This document shows, in pieces, positions 1 through 8,711 of a stretch of DNA of 64,000 nt. The notes beneath the pieces are model-generated. The model did not search any database and was not told where the DNA came from. It was given only the letters and a program-made list of their open reading frames with translations. The translations under genes were made by a program, and so were the position numbers. Numbering within the stretch: position 1 is the stretch's first letter; the number at the start of each line of letters is the position of its first letter. The stretch comes from Pseudomonas taetrolens (GTDB lineage: Bacteria; Pseudomonadota; Gammaproteobacteria; Pseudomonadales; Pseudomonadaceae), in the NCBI RefSeq assembly GCF_900475285.1, contig NZ_LS483370.1:2308001-2372000 (forward strand), in the 5' to 3' direction.

Positions 1-451
1 TCACCGATAGCCAGCAATTGCTTTCGCAGTGGGTCAGTAACGCCACACGTTCGGAAATTTGCGGCTGCTCATAGCAAATGCGCCGGTAATCGTTATGGGT
101 AATGTCGTCGATGGACTGGCGATGGACGATCGTGCTTTCGCCAACGGCGGCCTTGTTCATGGCCTGCCGGTTACCGTCCTGATCATGGAAACGCTGGATA
201 TAGGTGTTGGAAATTGCCGGCAGTGAGACGTCCCGGGCCCGGTCCGCGAAGGAAAAAACCTGCGGGTTGCGCCGTTGCGGGTAGGCGAAGATGGTGCATT
301 GGGCCAGAGGCACGCCGGGCCCGATAACCTGCAACAGGTCGGCCGCCAGGTACTTGCTGCGATTATGACCAATCCTGGCCAGCAGGTTGGCGGTGTGGGC
401 AATATTGAGGCTGTGTTCACTACGGCAGGAACGCAAGGGCCAGTACTGCAT
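1..451 (-). CDS. Probable LuxR-type HTH regulator, N-terminal part (cut by window edge)
   Basis: An open frame starts at an ATG at 451, preceded by AAGGA at good spacing, and stays open for 150 codons to the left edge. The start reads MQYWPLRSCRSEHSLNIAH. The visible part has no DNA-binding motif, because the C-terminus lies outside the window. The N-terminal style (a length and tryptophan/cysteine pattern ending near a 'LLTHCESNCWLS' stretch) recalls the ligand-domain half of Pseudomonas LuxR-family regulators, but this is only a resemblance. It sits downstream of the MFS and FAD-monooxygenase genes on the same strand, so it could be their regulator. Confidence 0.5.
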   Translation of the reverse strand, partial: MQYWPLRSCRSEHSLNIAHTANLLARIGHNRSKYLAADLLQVIGPGVPLAQCTIFAYPQRRNPQVFSFADRARDVSLPAISNTYIQRFHDQDGNRQAMNKAAVGESTIVHRQSIDDITHNDYRRICYEQPQISERVALLTHCESNCWLSV

Positions 452-549
452 GGCGAATTCCTTCTGGGTGCCGGGCTGTTGTTGTTTTGTCGAGAATGCC
501 ACGGCAGGAGCCCGCCACTCCAGCATTCAATCGGCGGGCTCTGAGCGGA

Positions 550-1896
550 CTATGGGGCAGCGCCGACAGAACGCTCCGGAGTGGGCAGGCGCAGTGCCAG
601 AAGCGCGCCGACGATCATCAGGACCGCGGCATAGGCAAAGCCGGAACCGAAGCCGTGTGTCAGGTCTTTCAGCCAGCCGATGACCAGCGGATTGAGCGCC
701 GAACCGATATTGCCCACCGCGTTGATGACGGCAATGCCCACGGCACGGGCGCCAAAGCTCAAGGACTGGTCGGGCAGGGTCCAGAATATCGACATGGCGC
801 TGTAGGAGCCGCTTGCGGCCATGCACACGCCCATCAGTTGCAGCGCGGCATGGTTCGAGAGCGCCGTGAGTATCCAGCCGCAGGCGGCCAGCATCATGGG
901 CAGCACCAAATGCCAGCGCCGCTCGCGGGTGCGATCCGAATGCAGGCCCCAGACGATCATCAGGACAATGGTGCAGACTTGCGGGATGGCGGCCAGCAAG
1001 CCGATGGACTGGTTACTGTCGGTGCTGTTGAAGCTTTTCACGATCAGCGGGGTCCAGACCGCGATCATCGCCAGGGTATTGACCAGGCAAAAGTAGACCA
1101 GGCAGAACAACAGAATGCGCGGAGAGACCAGCTCGGTCAGCAGGCCGCGACGTTGCTCGCTGGCGGGCGCCTGGCCGCTCGCGGCTTCCGCATCGAGGGC
1201 CTGCTGGAGCAGGGCCTGTTCATCGTGGTTCAGCCACCTGGCCTGTTGCGGGCGATCATCCAGGTAATAGAACACCACGAATCCCATGAGCACCGAGGGC
1301 AGACCTTCGAGCAGAAACAGCCATTGCCAGCCCTTGAGTCCCCACAGGCCATCCAGCCCCAGAATAAGCCCGGACAGTGCCGAACTGAAGCCGGCGGTAA
1401 AGGGCATAGCGATCATGAACAGGGCGTTGGCCCGCGCACGGTAGGCCGTGGGAAACCAGAAGGTCATGTACAACAACACACCGGGCAAGAAGCCCGCCTC
1501 GGTAATCCCCACCAGGATCCGCAGCAGGTACAGGGAATTGGCATCCGTGGCGAACAGGGTGCACGTCGAGGCCAGCCCCCATGCAATCATCAGGCTGCCG
1601 ATCCAGCGCCGGGCACCGACACGCGCCAGGGCGATATTGCTGGGAATGCCGCAGGCGATGTAGGCAATGTAAAAGAAGGTAGACGCCAGGCCGAACTGGG
1701 TCCCGCTCAGGCCTAGGTCGGCCATCATGGTCAGTCCGGCGAAACCGATGTTGATGCGATCAAGGAACGACAGCACAAAGCAGACGAACAAGAAGCCGAT
1801 CAGTCGCCTGGAGACTTTGTTGCACACGCGCTGATAGCTGTCCTGAGACCATGCAGCCACCGTGATGGTTGCACTGGCAGGGGTGTTTGGAGTCAT
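550..1896 (-). CDS. MFS transporter, ACS (anion:cation symporter) type
   Basis: A 448-residue inner-membrane permease with about 12 hydrophobic segments. The N-terminal part carries the typical ACS-family stretch 'FVLSFLDRINIGFAGLTMM', and a large cytoplasmic loop with charged residues (around residues 205-245) separates the two halves. Start chosen at 1896 because AGGAAG lies six bases upstream; the longer frame lacks a ribosome site. Family members import organic anions such as aromatic acids, tartrate or sugar acids by proton symport. It follows a flavin monooxygenase and a DUF2783 gene on the same strand, so its substrate is probably the monooxygenase substrate. The exact compound cannot be read from the sequence. 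Confidence 0.85.
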   Translation of the reverse strand: MTPNTPASATITVAAWSQDSYQRVCNKVSRRLIGFLFVCFVLSFLDRINIGFAGLTMMADLGLSGTQFGLASTFFYIAYIACGIPSNIALARVGARRWIGSLMIAWGLASTCTLFATDANSLYLLRILVGITEAGFLPGVLLYMTFWFPTAYRARANALFMIAMPFTAGFSSALSGLILGLDGLWGLKGWQWLFLLEGLPSVLMGFVVFYYLDDRPQQARWLNHDEQALLQQALDAEAASGQAPASEQRRGLLTELVSPRILLFCLVYFCLVNTLAMIAVWTPLIVKSFNSTDSNQSIGLLAAIPQVCTIVLMIVWGLHSDRTRERRWHLVLPMMLAACGWILTALSNHAALQLMGVCMAASGSYSAMSIFWTLPDQSLSFGARAVGIAVINAVGNIGSALNPLVIGWLKDLTHGFGSGFAYAAVLMIVGALLALRLPTPERSVGAAP

Positions 1897-1979
1897 CGGG
1901 GACTTCCTGATTATTGTTATAGGAAGGCTCGCCGGCCTGTTACCGCAGGCCGACGGCAAGCTGCATGCAGGGTACGGCG

Positions 1980-2168
1980 TTACAGGTCCTTTAAGGCGTT
2001 GTCGCTCAACATGTGGAATTGCCCGGGATCCCCTAGCTCCTGGGCGCAGAGCAGGGCCAGTTTTACCAGGAATAATTCGCGCTTGTCCGCCATGGCCTGA
2101 TCCAGGGCATCAGCCAGCCGGTCGTAGACCTGCTCAAGTTCGCAGGTGGTCAGTTGCTTGTGTGTCAT
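1980..2168 (-). CDS. Small DUF2783-family protein
   Basis: A 62-residue protein (MTHKQLTTCELEQVYDRLAD...). Start placed at 2168: the GAGG at the end of the upstream monooxygenase gene then lies about eight bases away. Two earlier in-frame ATGs (2174, 2186) are possible but worse spaced. The pattern of an acidic helix followed by 'KLALLCAQELGD' fits DUF2783, a family of about 60 residues found next to aromatic FAD monooxygenases in Pseudomonas and Burkholderia. It begins just after the stop of the monooxygenase at 2179, so they are co-transcribed. Function is unknown; a role as accessory subunit is inference. Confidence 0.75.
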   Translation of the reverse strand: MTHKQLTTCELEQVYDRLADALDQAMADKRELFLVKLALLCAQELGDPGQFHMLSDNALKDL

Positions 2169-2178
2169 GGTCATGCCC

Positions 2179-3879
2179 TCACTCATTGCCCAAGGCTGTT
2201 TCGATGGCGCAGCCCAGAGCCGGGCCGCTGAGTTGCTGCCAGCGTGCACAGACATGCTGATCCGGTCGCACAAGGTAGGCACTGCCGCTGACGGCGCCGT
2301 ATTTGCTGTGCAAATGGCCGTTGCTGTCGTCGATCAGTTCGTCTGCGCCGCTGATGCGGGTTCGCGGCTGAGCGCTGATGGCCAGGACACGCAGCGGCAC
2401 ACCTCGTTCATGCAACGCCTGTACCCGGGCCTGGATTGCGTCGGGCACCTCAGCGGCATCGGTGAAATACAGCAGGTAGAACGATGCGCCCAGCCTGTCG
2501 AACAGAAATTGGTCCTCGCCCAGCTTGATGTTCAACAACGGCGCTCCCTGGCGCGGCCCGCAGGTGAAGAGGGCGTTGTCGTCGCCCGGGCAGTTCAAGG
2601 AGGAGTTGACGTAGTCATGAGCCCGGGACGTGCGCCAGTGATAGAGCGGGCGGACGAACGCCTGAGTCAGTGACAGCGACAGCACCGCATCGCGCACCAG
2701 GCAATGCCCGGGGGTGGGCGGCGTCATGAACCGCGTGCTTTTACCGGCTTCGGCGATGATCTCACGGGCTGCCGCCACCCGCTCCGCAGTATACGAACCG
2801 AGCAGGCCCGGGCCTGCCACGCCCTTGAGGGTCAGGGCCAGCTTCCAGCCCAGATCGTGGCAGTCCTGGAAGCCGGTATTGGCCCCGCGCACCCCAAAGA
2901 TCGGCAGCAGGTGAGCCGCGTCGCCGGTGAAAATCACTCGACCGTGGATGTAGTCAGGCAGGGTCAAGGCCCGTGCCGAGTACACCGAGCACCAGTCCAG
3001 CTGCCATTGGGGGTTGTCGACCCCGACAATCGCCAGTTGCGCATTGATCCGCTCGCGCAAGGATTCGGCCGACAGGGCCTGCTCGGGGGTTTCATCCCGT
3101 GGCAACTGGTAGTCGATCCGCCAGATATTGCCCGGTTCCCGATGCATCAGCACGGTATTGCCGGGGTTCCAGTGCGGGTCGAAGTAAGCCAGGCGCTCGG
3201 TGGGCAAATCAAGATCGATCTTGATATCGGCAATCACGAAGCGACCCTCATAGGAGGCGCCTTCAAGTTTCAGCTCCAGCAGGCTGCGAATTGCCGAGCG
3301 TGCACCGTCTGCGGCCACCACCCAGTTGGCTTGCAATTGATAGTCACCCTGAGGGGTGTCTACGGTCAGGGTGGCGTGATCCTCGGCCTGGGCCAGTTGT
3401 TCCACCTTATTGCCCCAACGCAGCTCGATCAGCGGATTGGCCTGGCAGGCATCTACCAGGAATTGCTCCAGGCACGGCTGCTGCAAATTGGTCATCGGCG
3501 CAAAACGGTCATCCGGGTCATGGGGTGCCTCCATGCGAAAGACCCGTTGGTTACGGTAGAAGGAGTTGCCAAAGCGCCAACTCAGACCCGCCGCAGTGAC
3601 GCGGTCGGCCACCCCGACCTGCTGCAGGATTTCCAGCGAGCGCCGGGTGAAGACAATGGCGCGGCTGCCCTCGCTGACCTGGCGTTCGGACTCAAGCACG
3701 ATAGAGGCGATGCCGTATCGGGCCAGGTCCAGAGCGGTGGTCAGGCCAATGGGGCCGGCGCCGACAATCACCACCGGGTGGCGTTTGACCGCGCTGGCCC
3801 CCACGCTGGCGGTATGGGCAGGGTAGACCTGATAGTTGAAATAAATTGAGCGACGGGGTTCAGCGAGCGGTGTGTGCAT
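2179..3879 (-). CDS. FAD-dependent aromatic hydroxylase-type monooxygenase
   Basis: A 566-residue flavoprotein of the MhpA/PheA/TfdB class (class A flavin monooxygenases). Visible motifs: the FAD-binding GAGPIG near residue 41, the second NAD(P)H/FAD motif 'VVAADGARSAIR' near residue 187, and the ribose-binding 'GDAAHLLPIFGVRGANTG' near residue 320. The C-terminal 170 residues form the thioredoxin-like tail typical of phenol-hydroxylase-type members. Such enzymes insert one oxygen atom into an aromatic ring using NAD(P)H. GGAGACG eight bases upstream supports the ATG at 3879. First gene of a same-strand group with DUF2783 and an MFS permease. The substrate is unassigned; no ring-cleavage gene is nearby. 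Confidence 0.88.
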   Translation of the reverse strand: MHTPLAEPRRSIYFNYQVYPAHTASVGASAVKRHPVVIVGAGPIGLTTALDLARYGIASIVLESERQVSEGSRAIVFTRRSLEILQQVGVADRVTAAGLSWRFGNSFYRNQRVFRMEAPHDPDDRFAPMTNLQQPCLEQFLVDACQANPLIELRWGNKVEQLAQAEDHATLTVDTPQGDYQLQANWVVAADGARSAIRSLLELKLEGASYEGRFVIADIKIDLDLPTERLAYFDPHWNPGNTVLMHREPGNIWRIDYQLPRDETPEQALSAESLRERINAQLAIVGVDNPQWQLDWCSVYSARALTLPDYIHGRVIFTGDAAHLLPIFGVRGANTGFQDCHDLGWKLALTLKGVAGPGLLGSYTAERVAAAREIIAEAGKSTRFMTPPTPGHCLVRDAVLSLSLTQAFVRPLYHWRTSRAHDYVNSSLNCPGDDNALFTCGPRQGAPLLNIKLGEDQFLFDRLGASFYLLYFTDAAEVPDAIQARVQALHERGVPLRVLAISAQPRTRISGADELIDDSNGHLHSKYGAVSGSAYLVRPDQHVCARWQQLSGPALGCAIETALGNE

Positions 3880-3965
3880 CGCAAGGCGTCTCCGGAAACG
3901 TTTTTATGGTTATTGGCCTGGGCCGGTTCGCAGAGGTCGACTTTAAGGCGCCCGCGACAAAGGGA

Positions 3966-3983
3966 TGTCCCCTTATGGGGACA
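3966..3983. promoter_or_regulatory. Perfect 18-bp palindrome upstream of the FAD monooxygenase
   Basis: TGTCCCCTTATGGGGACA: 7-bp arms around a TTAT centre, about 85 bp upstream of the monooxygenase start and downstream of the cupin gene. No T-run follows on either strand, so it looks more like a dimeric regulator site than a terminator. The binding protein is unknown. Confidence 0.4.
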
Positions 3984-4138
3984 ACTTGCAGCGGGATTGG
4001 CGAGATGAAGGGCAGGTGAGGCGCGACACTTCAGGTGCAGGGATGAGCGATGTGCTGGCCCGGGCTCAGGCCGTGAACGCCCGGGCCCGGACTTCATGTG
4101 AGGGGGGCGGAGGGGAGTGGCGCTTGAACGCTCGCGTG

Positions 4139-4507
4139 TCAGCCCAGGCCGTGGCGTTGCTTCCAGTCACCGGGGTAGACCACATAGCCAAACAATGCAT
4201 GGCCGGCGTAAACCAGTTCGGTTCCTTCGGGAATCCACAGCATCTGGCCAGGTTCAACCTTGTACAGGTTACCGTTGGCCTTAAGCTCGAAACACCCCTC
4301 TATGACGAAGATGACTTCGTCATAGAGCAGGGTCCAGCTCACTTCGGCACCTTCCCAGCGAGCGAAGCCAACACCCAGATGGGGTGATACTTCATTGCTC
4401 AACGCGCGGGCAACAGAGGCTCCGCCGGGCGGGCCACCTCGATGGACAAACTCAAGATCCCGGTGGTCGACCAGACGCACCGGTCCTTTGCCGTAGATCC
4501 GCTTCAT
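4139..4507 (-). CDS. EutQ-like cupin-domain protein
   Basis: A 122-residue single-domain cupin. The core runs from residue ~55 to 115, with the strand 'VIFVIEGCFELKANG' and the turn 'PGQMLWIPEGTELVYAG', as in the EutQ-type cupins found in ethanolamine and other amine-catabolic clusters. The canonical metal-binding histidines of cupin motif 1 are not obvious. Its ATG overlaps the stop of the upstream oxidase by four bases (ATGA), so it is the last gene of the Rieske-ALDH-reductase-oxidase operon. A role in sensing or handling a pathway intermediate is inferred from context only. Confidence 0.75.
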   Translation of the reverse strand: MKRIYGKGPVRLVDHRDLEFVHRGGPPGGASVARALSNEVSPHLGVGFARWEGAEVSWTLLYDEVIFVIEGCFELKANGNLYKVEPGQMLWIPEGTELVYAGHALFGYVVYPGDWKQRHGLG

Positions 4508-5835
4508 AATTCACCTCTGCTGTTCCAGGACGCCAGTCGAATCCGCGTGCGCACCCCGAGCCCCAGCAACGGCTCGGGCGGGTTGCGTGAGGGCATACCG
4601 GTGACGGCGCGGATATCCTGCAAGTGCTGTGAATCGGCACCTGTGGCCATGTCGGCCAGCAATGTCCCGGACACAGTGCCCCAGGCTGCGCCGACCCCAT
4701 TGTCGCAAGCGGTGGCATAGACACCGCTCTCCAACTCACCAAAGAAATTGGTGAAGTTGCGCGAGATCGCATAAACGCCACCCCAGGTGTGGGTGAACTC
4801 AACGTTCTCCAGTTGCGGATAGCGTGCCAGGAGGGCCTTGCGATGACCCGCGCGAATGTCCCGGCGTGTGTTGTCGTTGACGCTCTTGCCATAGCGCGGC
4901 ACGTGCTTGTAGGTGTTGCGAATCATCAGGCGGTTATCCTGGGTCATGCGCACGGTGGTGCCGGCATGGTCTGCCGGGGTCAGCCCCCAGTCGGACTGGA
5001 TGCCGAGGGTCTGCATTTCTGCCTGCGCCAATGGACGGGTCCAGCTGGCGAAGGTCATTACCGGTAGCAGACGGCTGCGCAGGTAACCGAATTCCTGGGT
5101 AAAAATGCTGGTGCCCAGCAGCAGCTGTGGCGTGCGTACCTGACCTTCAGTGCCTTGCAGTAACCATTGACCCTGACTGTCGCGCTGCAGGCCTTGAATC
5201 GGCGACTGTTCGAGCAGTTCGACGTTTTCCGGCAGCGAGTCGGCCAGACCGCGCACCAGCGCCGCCGGCTGCATCAACCACGAGCCCTGAGTGAACACGG
5301 CGCGGCTGTAATGGCGGGTTCCGAGTACGTTGGCCAGTTCGTCGCCTTCGACACTGCGAAAAGGTTCGCCCAAGTCCCGCAGCAACCCTTCAAAATGTTC
5401 CAGATACGCCAGTCCCCGAGGCCCCACTGCGCCCTGATACTTCCCGGCAGGGGACCACTGGCAGTCGATCCGGTGTTGACCGATCAGTCGTTGCAGTTGG
5501 TCGATGGCTGAGCGATTCAAGCCGAGCAGGCGTTGTTTGTGTGCTGCATCAGGATGCTCAAGAGCCATTTTGTGGGGCAGGTCTATGACAAAACCCGAGT
5601 TGCGGCCAGAGGCGCCTTCCCCAACCCTTTGCGCATCGATCAGCGCGATGCGTGCATGGGGATGATGTTCGGCCAGGCGGCGGGCGGCTGCCAGACCGGC
5701 AAAGCCGGCACCAATCACCGCATAGTCAACCTGGTGTCGGCCCACCAGGCGTCGAGGGGCTACGGCGGGGGGCAGGGCGGCATACCAGCCGCAGTCCTGA
5801 TCATCGTGCGGCAAATGAATAGCGCGATTGTTCAT
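4504..5835 (-). CDS. DAO-family FAD-dependent amine oxidoreductase
   Basis: A 443-residue flavoenzyme with the N-terminal Rossmann motif 'VIGAGFAGLAAARRL' at about residue 41, followed by 'ALIDAQRVGEGASGRNSGF', the hallmark of the glycine/D-amino-acid oxidase (DAO) family with PuuB-like gamma-glutamylputrescine oxidases. Such enzymes oxidise secondary amines or amino acids (sarcosine, dimethylglycine, glutamylputrescine). It lies ten bases downstream of the rubredoxin-reductase fusion and overlaps the cupin gene. In this operon it may oxidise the secondary or tertiary amine left after the Rieske enzyme has acted. That order of steps is inference. Confidence 0.85.
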   Translation of the reverse strand: MNNRAIHLPHDDQDCGWYAALPPAVAPRRLVGRHQVDYAVIGAGFAGLAAARRLAEHHPHARIALIDAQRVGEGASGRNSGFVIDLPHKMALEHPDAAHKQRLLGLNRSAIDQLQRLIGQHRIDCQWSPAGKYQGAVGPRGLAYLEHFEGLLRDLGEPFRSVEGDELANVLGTRHYSRAVFTQGSWLMQPAALVRGLADSLPENVELLEQSPIQGLQRDSQGQWLLQGTEGQVRTPQLLLGTSIFTQEFGYLRSRLLPVMTFASWTRPLAQAEMQTLGIQSDWGLTPADHAGTTVRMTQDNRLMIRNTYKHVPRYGKSVNDNTRRDIRAGHRKALLARYPQLENVEFTHTWGGVYAISRNFTNFFGELESGVYATACDNGVGAAWGTVSGTLLADMATGADSQHLQDIRAVTGMPSRNPPEPLLGLGVRTRIRLASWNSRGEL

Positions 5836-5845
5836 AAGGTTCTTC

Positions 5846-7261
5846 TTAAGCCACGTGGGTTTGAAGGGGCTGACAGTTCTGCAGCCAGACGCCGCGTTTT
5901 TGCTGGGCCTGACGGCCGATCAGGGCGAAGCCGCGCAAGACACCGGAGGTATCGTTGAACGCCGCGCAGAGTCCGTCGGCTGTAGGTTCGATCTGCCACT
6001 GGCCACTGCACCCGAATGGCGCGGGCAACAGGCATAACGGGGCTGCCGGGGTCTTGACGGTGATCGGCATCAGCGGGTATTGCACGGCCGTCGGGTAGCC
6101 CGAAAGCGTGCGCGCCAACGCTTCAATTCCCTGGTTGATCGGTGCCAGATAAGGCATCAGTTGACCATTGATTTCGATGCAGTCACCCAGTGCAAAAATG
6201 CTGGGGATGGACGTCTGCAGGCACTCATTGACCTGGATGCCACGGCCACACTCCAATCCGCAGGACAGGGCCAGCACCTGATCCGGGCGCAGGCCGATGG
6301 CCGAGAGCACCAGATCGGCCTGATGCTGTTCACCGTTGGCGAGCGTCAAGTCGAATCCCTCGGCGCTGCGCTCGATCCTCTGCAGAGTAGTTTGCAAGCT
6401 CCAGCTCACTCCCAGCTCTGTGAGAGCCGCTTGAAGGTGCTGCCCGGCAGGCTCGGGTAACAGTCGCTCCATAGGCCAGGCGCCCAGGCCGATAACCTGA
6501 ACCTGGTAACCGCTGCTGGCCAGGTCGTTGGCAAATTCGCAGCCAATCAAGCCGTCGCCCAGGATTGCGATGCGACGCTTGCCTTCCAGTTGGGTGCGAA
6601 AGGCCTGGTAGTCCGACAGGTTGTTAACGCTCACCAGTGCCTCGGCACACCCCTCGACGGGTACGCGTACCGGGGTTGCACCGCTGGCCAGCACCAGTTG
6701 ACCGTAGGGCATTTCACCGAGGCTGGTGTGGAGGCGCCGGTTCTGGGCATCAATGCGCTCTACCTGACAATGCGGATAGACCCGAATACCCAACCGTTGC
6801 TCGATGGCCAGCGGGGTTTCATTGACCAGCACCGCAGCGCTGCGCCCCTGGGCCAGGGCGATGGACAGGGCAGGTTTGGAGTAGACATGCCCGCTTTCTC
6901 GCGTCAGCACGTAAATCTCGCGCAGTGGATCCTGTTTGCGCAGTGCCTGGGCCAGGCCATAGCCAGCGTGACCGCTGCCAATAATCACCACCGGGCCGAC
7001 GGCTGTACTGGTCGGCTCAGGTGCAACCACCGGAACACCCGCTCCAGTCGGAGCGACGCTGACGATGCACACCACCGGTGCGGCGGTCTGCGGCTCGCTG
7101 ATTTCGATCATTTCGAAATCCCCTTTGCCGACCTTGCATTCCGGGCACAACCAATCCTGTGGTACATCTTCCCAGCGGGTGCCGGCGGCTATTCCGTCGT
7201 CGGGCCAGCCCAAGGCTTCGTCGTAGATCAAACCACAAATAATGCATAGCCACTTTTTCAT
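5846..7261 (-). CDS. Rubredoxin-FAD/NAD(P)H reductase fusion
   Basis: A 471-residue fusion. Residues 1-55 are a rubredoxin: C6xxC9 and C39xxC42 ligate one iron, with the usual 'GLIYDEALGWPDDGIAAGT' core. An alanine/proline/valine-rich linker (about 56-88) leads to a pyridine-nucleotide-disulfide-type reductase with FAD motif GSGHAG (95-100), a second NAD motif 'ILGDGLIGCEFANDL', and 'IFALGDC' near the C-terminus, as in rubredoxin reductases (AlkT). Start set at 7261; the longer frame runs into the ALDH gene and has no ribosome site. Electrons could pass NAD(P)H to FAD to rubredoxin to the Rieske oxygenase of the same operon, replacing the usual FMN/2Fe-2S reductase. This is inferred. Confidence 0.88.
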   Translation of the reverse strand: MKKWLCIICGLIYDEALGWPDDGIAAGTRWEDVPQDWLCPECKVGKGDFEMIEISEPQTAAPVVCIVSVAPTGAGVPVVAPEPTSTAVGPVVIIGSGHAGYGLAQALRKQDPLREIYVLTRESGHVYSKPALSIALAQGRSAAVLVNETPLAIEQRLGIRVYPHCQVERIDAQNRRLHTSLGEMPYGQLVLASGATPVRVPVEGCAEALVSVNNLSDYQAFRTQLEGKRRIAILGDGLIGCEFANDLASSGYQVQVIGLGAWPMERLLPEPAGQHLQAALTELGVSWSLQTTLQRIERSAEGFDLTLANGEQHQADLVLSAIGLRPDQVLALSCGLECGRGIQVNECLQTSIPSIFALGDCIEINGQLMPYLAPINQGIEALARTLSGYPTAVQYPLMPITVKTPAAPLCLLPAPFGCSGQWQIEPTADGLCAAFNDTSGVLRGFALIGRQAQQKRGVWLQNCQPLQTHVA

Positions 7262-7271
7262 GGAGTCAGCC

Positions 7272-8711
7272 TCACTCGCCTTGAATTCGCACAGCCAGGT
7301 TTTTGGTGCGCACATAGCTGTACAGCGCTTCCTGACCCTTTTCACGGCCATAACCAGACAGGCCGACTCCCCCAAACGGTGTCTCGATCCCGCCGGCGAA
7401 CCACTCGTTGACGAAGACCTGGCCGGCCCGCAGTCGGCGGGCACAGCGCAGGGCGCGATTCAAATCCTGAGTGAAGACACCCGCTACCAGGCCGAAGTCG
7501 GTGCCATTGGCCAGGCCAATGGCCTGTTCTTCCGTGTCGAAAGGCAAAATGGCCAGCACCGGGCCAAATACTTCCTGGCTGGCAATTTCCATCTCCGGGG
7601 TCACATCACAGAAAACTGTCGGCTGCATGTAATTGCCGCTCAGGCCGCTCACGGCGTCGCCACCTGCGACTACGCGCGCACCTTGTTCCTGGGCTCGTCG
7701 ACACATCGCCTGGATACCGTGCAATTGGCCGGCAGATATCACCGGGGTCAACTCGGCATTCTCCGCCCCGGGGCCGATGTGCAGGCTGTTCGCCAGGCTG
7801 GCCACCTGTTCGACCACTTCGTCGTAGATCGAGCGCTCTACCAGCAGCCTCGACAACGCCGAACACACTTGCCCGGCATTGAAAAAGATGCCGCTGCGCA
7901 CGCTGGACAGCAGTTGCTCCCGGTCGGCATCAGCGAAGACCAGTGCCGCGGATTTGCCACCAAGCTCCATCACGCTGGGCACGGCGTTTTCGGCGGCAGC
8001 GCGCAAGATGCTTTGCCCGGTTGGCACAGAGCCGGTGAAAACAATCTGATCAACGTGTTTATGGCCCGCCAGATAGGCGCCGACCTCACGCCCGCGGCCG
8101 CACAGCAAATTGACCGCACCGGTTGGCAGGCCAGCGCGTTCGATGGCCTGCATCAGGATGCATAGACCCAGCGGCGACAACTCCGGGGACTTGATCACGA
8201 CGGCGTTGCCGGCAGCGAGTGCCGGGGCCAGGGAGCGGGCGCAGATGGAGACCGGGAAGTTCCAGGGCACTATCTGCAGGGACACGCCCATGGGTTCATA
8301 CAGCGTGAAGTCCATGTAACCGTTGCCCAGCGGCACGGAAATGCCTTCAATCTTGTCCGCCATGCCGGCGTAGTACTCGAAATACCTCGCCGCTTCGATG
8401 AACTCGTCTCGGGCATCGTTGAAGGTCTTACCGTTCTCCGCGCAGAGCAGGTGGGCGCCGTCATCGGCAACCAGGCGGATCTGTCGTGCTATTTCCAGCA
8501 GCCAGGTCACGCGCCGGGCAGGGCGTACAGCGATCAATTCGCCGCTGTCCGCACAGCGTCGTGCGGCTTGCAGGGCGCATTCGGCATCGGCAATGCAGGC
8601 CTGCGCGATGGTCGCCACCGGTTGATTGCTGGCCGGGTTGAGGATGGTCAGGTGCTGATCACTGTCGACCCATTGACCATTTATGTGGTTTCGCCAATGA
8701 ACAAGGCTCAT
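7272..8711 (-). CDS. Aldehyde dehydrogenase, betaine-aldehyde-dehydrogenase-like
   Basis: A 479-residue NAD(P)-dependent aldehyde dehydrogenase with general base E249 in 'VMELGGKSA', catalytic C283 in 'FFNAGQVCSALSR', and the oxyanion and cofactor motif 'IVPWNFPV' at about 147-154. Its ATG overlaps the Rieske stop codon (ATGA at 8711-8708), which sets the start. Oxidative C-N cleavage of a quaternary ammonium compound by a CntA-type oxygenase releases an aldehyde, and this enzyme is placed to oxidise it to the acid. Glycine-betaine-aldehyde and malic-semialdehyde dehydrogenases are the closest functional analogies; the true aldehyde is not known. Confidence 0.9.
   Translation of the reverse strand: MSLVHWRNHINGQWVDSDQHLTILNPASNQPVATIAQACIADAECALQAARRCADSGELIAVRPARRVTWLLEIARQIRLVADDGAHLLCAENGKTFNDARDEFIEAARYFEYYAGMADKIEGISVPLGNGYMDFTLYEPMGVSLQIVPWNFPVSICARSLAPALAAGNAVVIKSPELSPLGLCILMQAIERAGLPTGAVNLLCGRGREVGAYLAGHKHVDQIVFTGSVPTGQSILRAAAENAVPSVMELGGKSAALVFADADREQLLSSVRSGIFFNAGQVCSALSRLLVERSIYDEVVEQVASLANSLHIGPGAENAELTPVISAGQLHGIQAMCRRAQEQGARVVAGGDAVSGLSGNYMQPTVFCDVTPEMEIASQEVFGPVLAILPFDTEEQAIGLANGTDFGLVAGVFTQDLNRALRCARRLRAGQVFVNEWFAGGIETPFGGVGLSGYGREKGQEALYSYVRTKNLAVRIQGE

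Noticed and set aside
487..1716. Long frame (409 codons) antisense to the MFS transporter
   Set aside because: Its product is Gln/His/Arg-rich without any domain, as expected from the opposite strand of a GC-rich gene; the MFS frame is clearly real.
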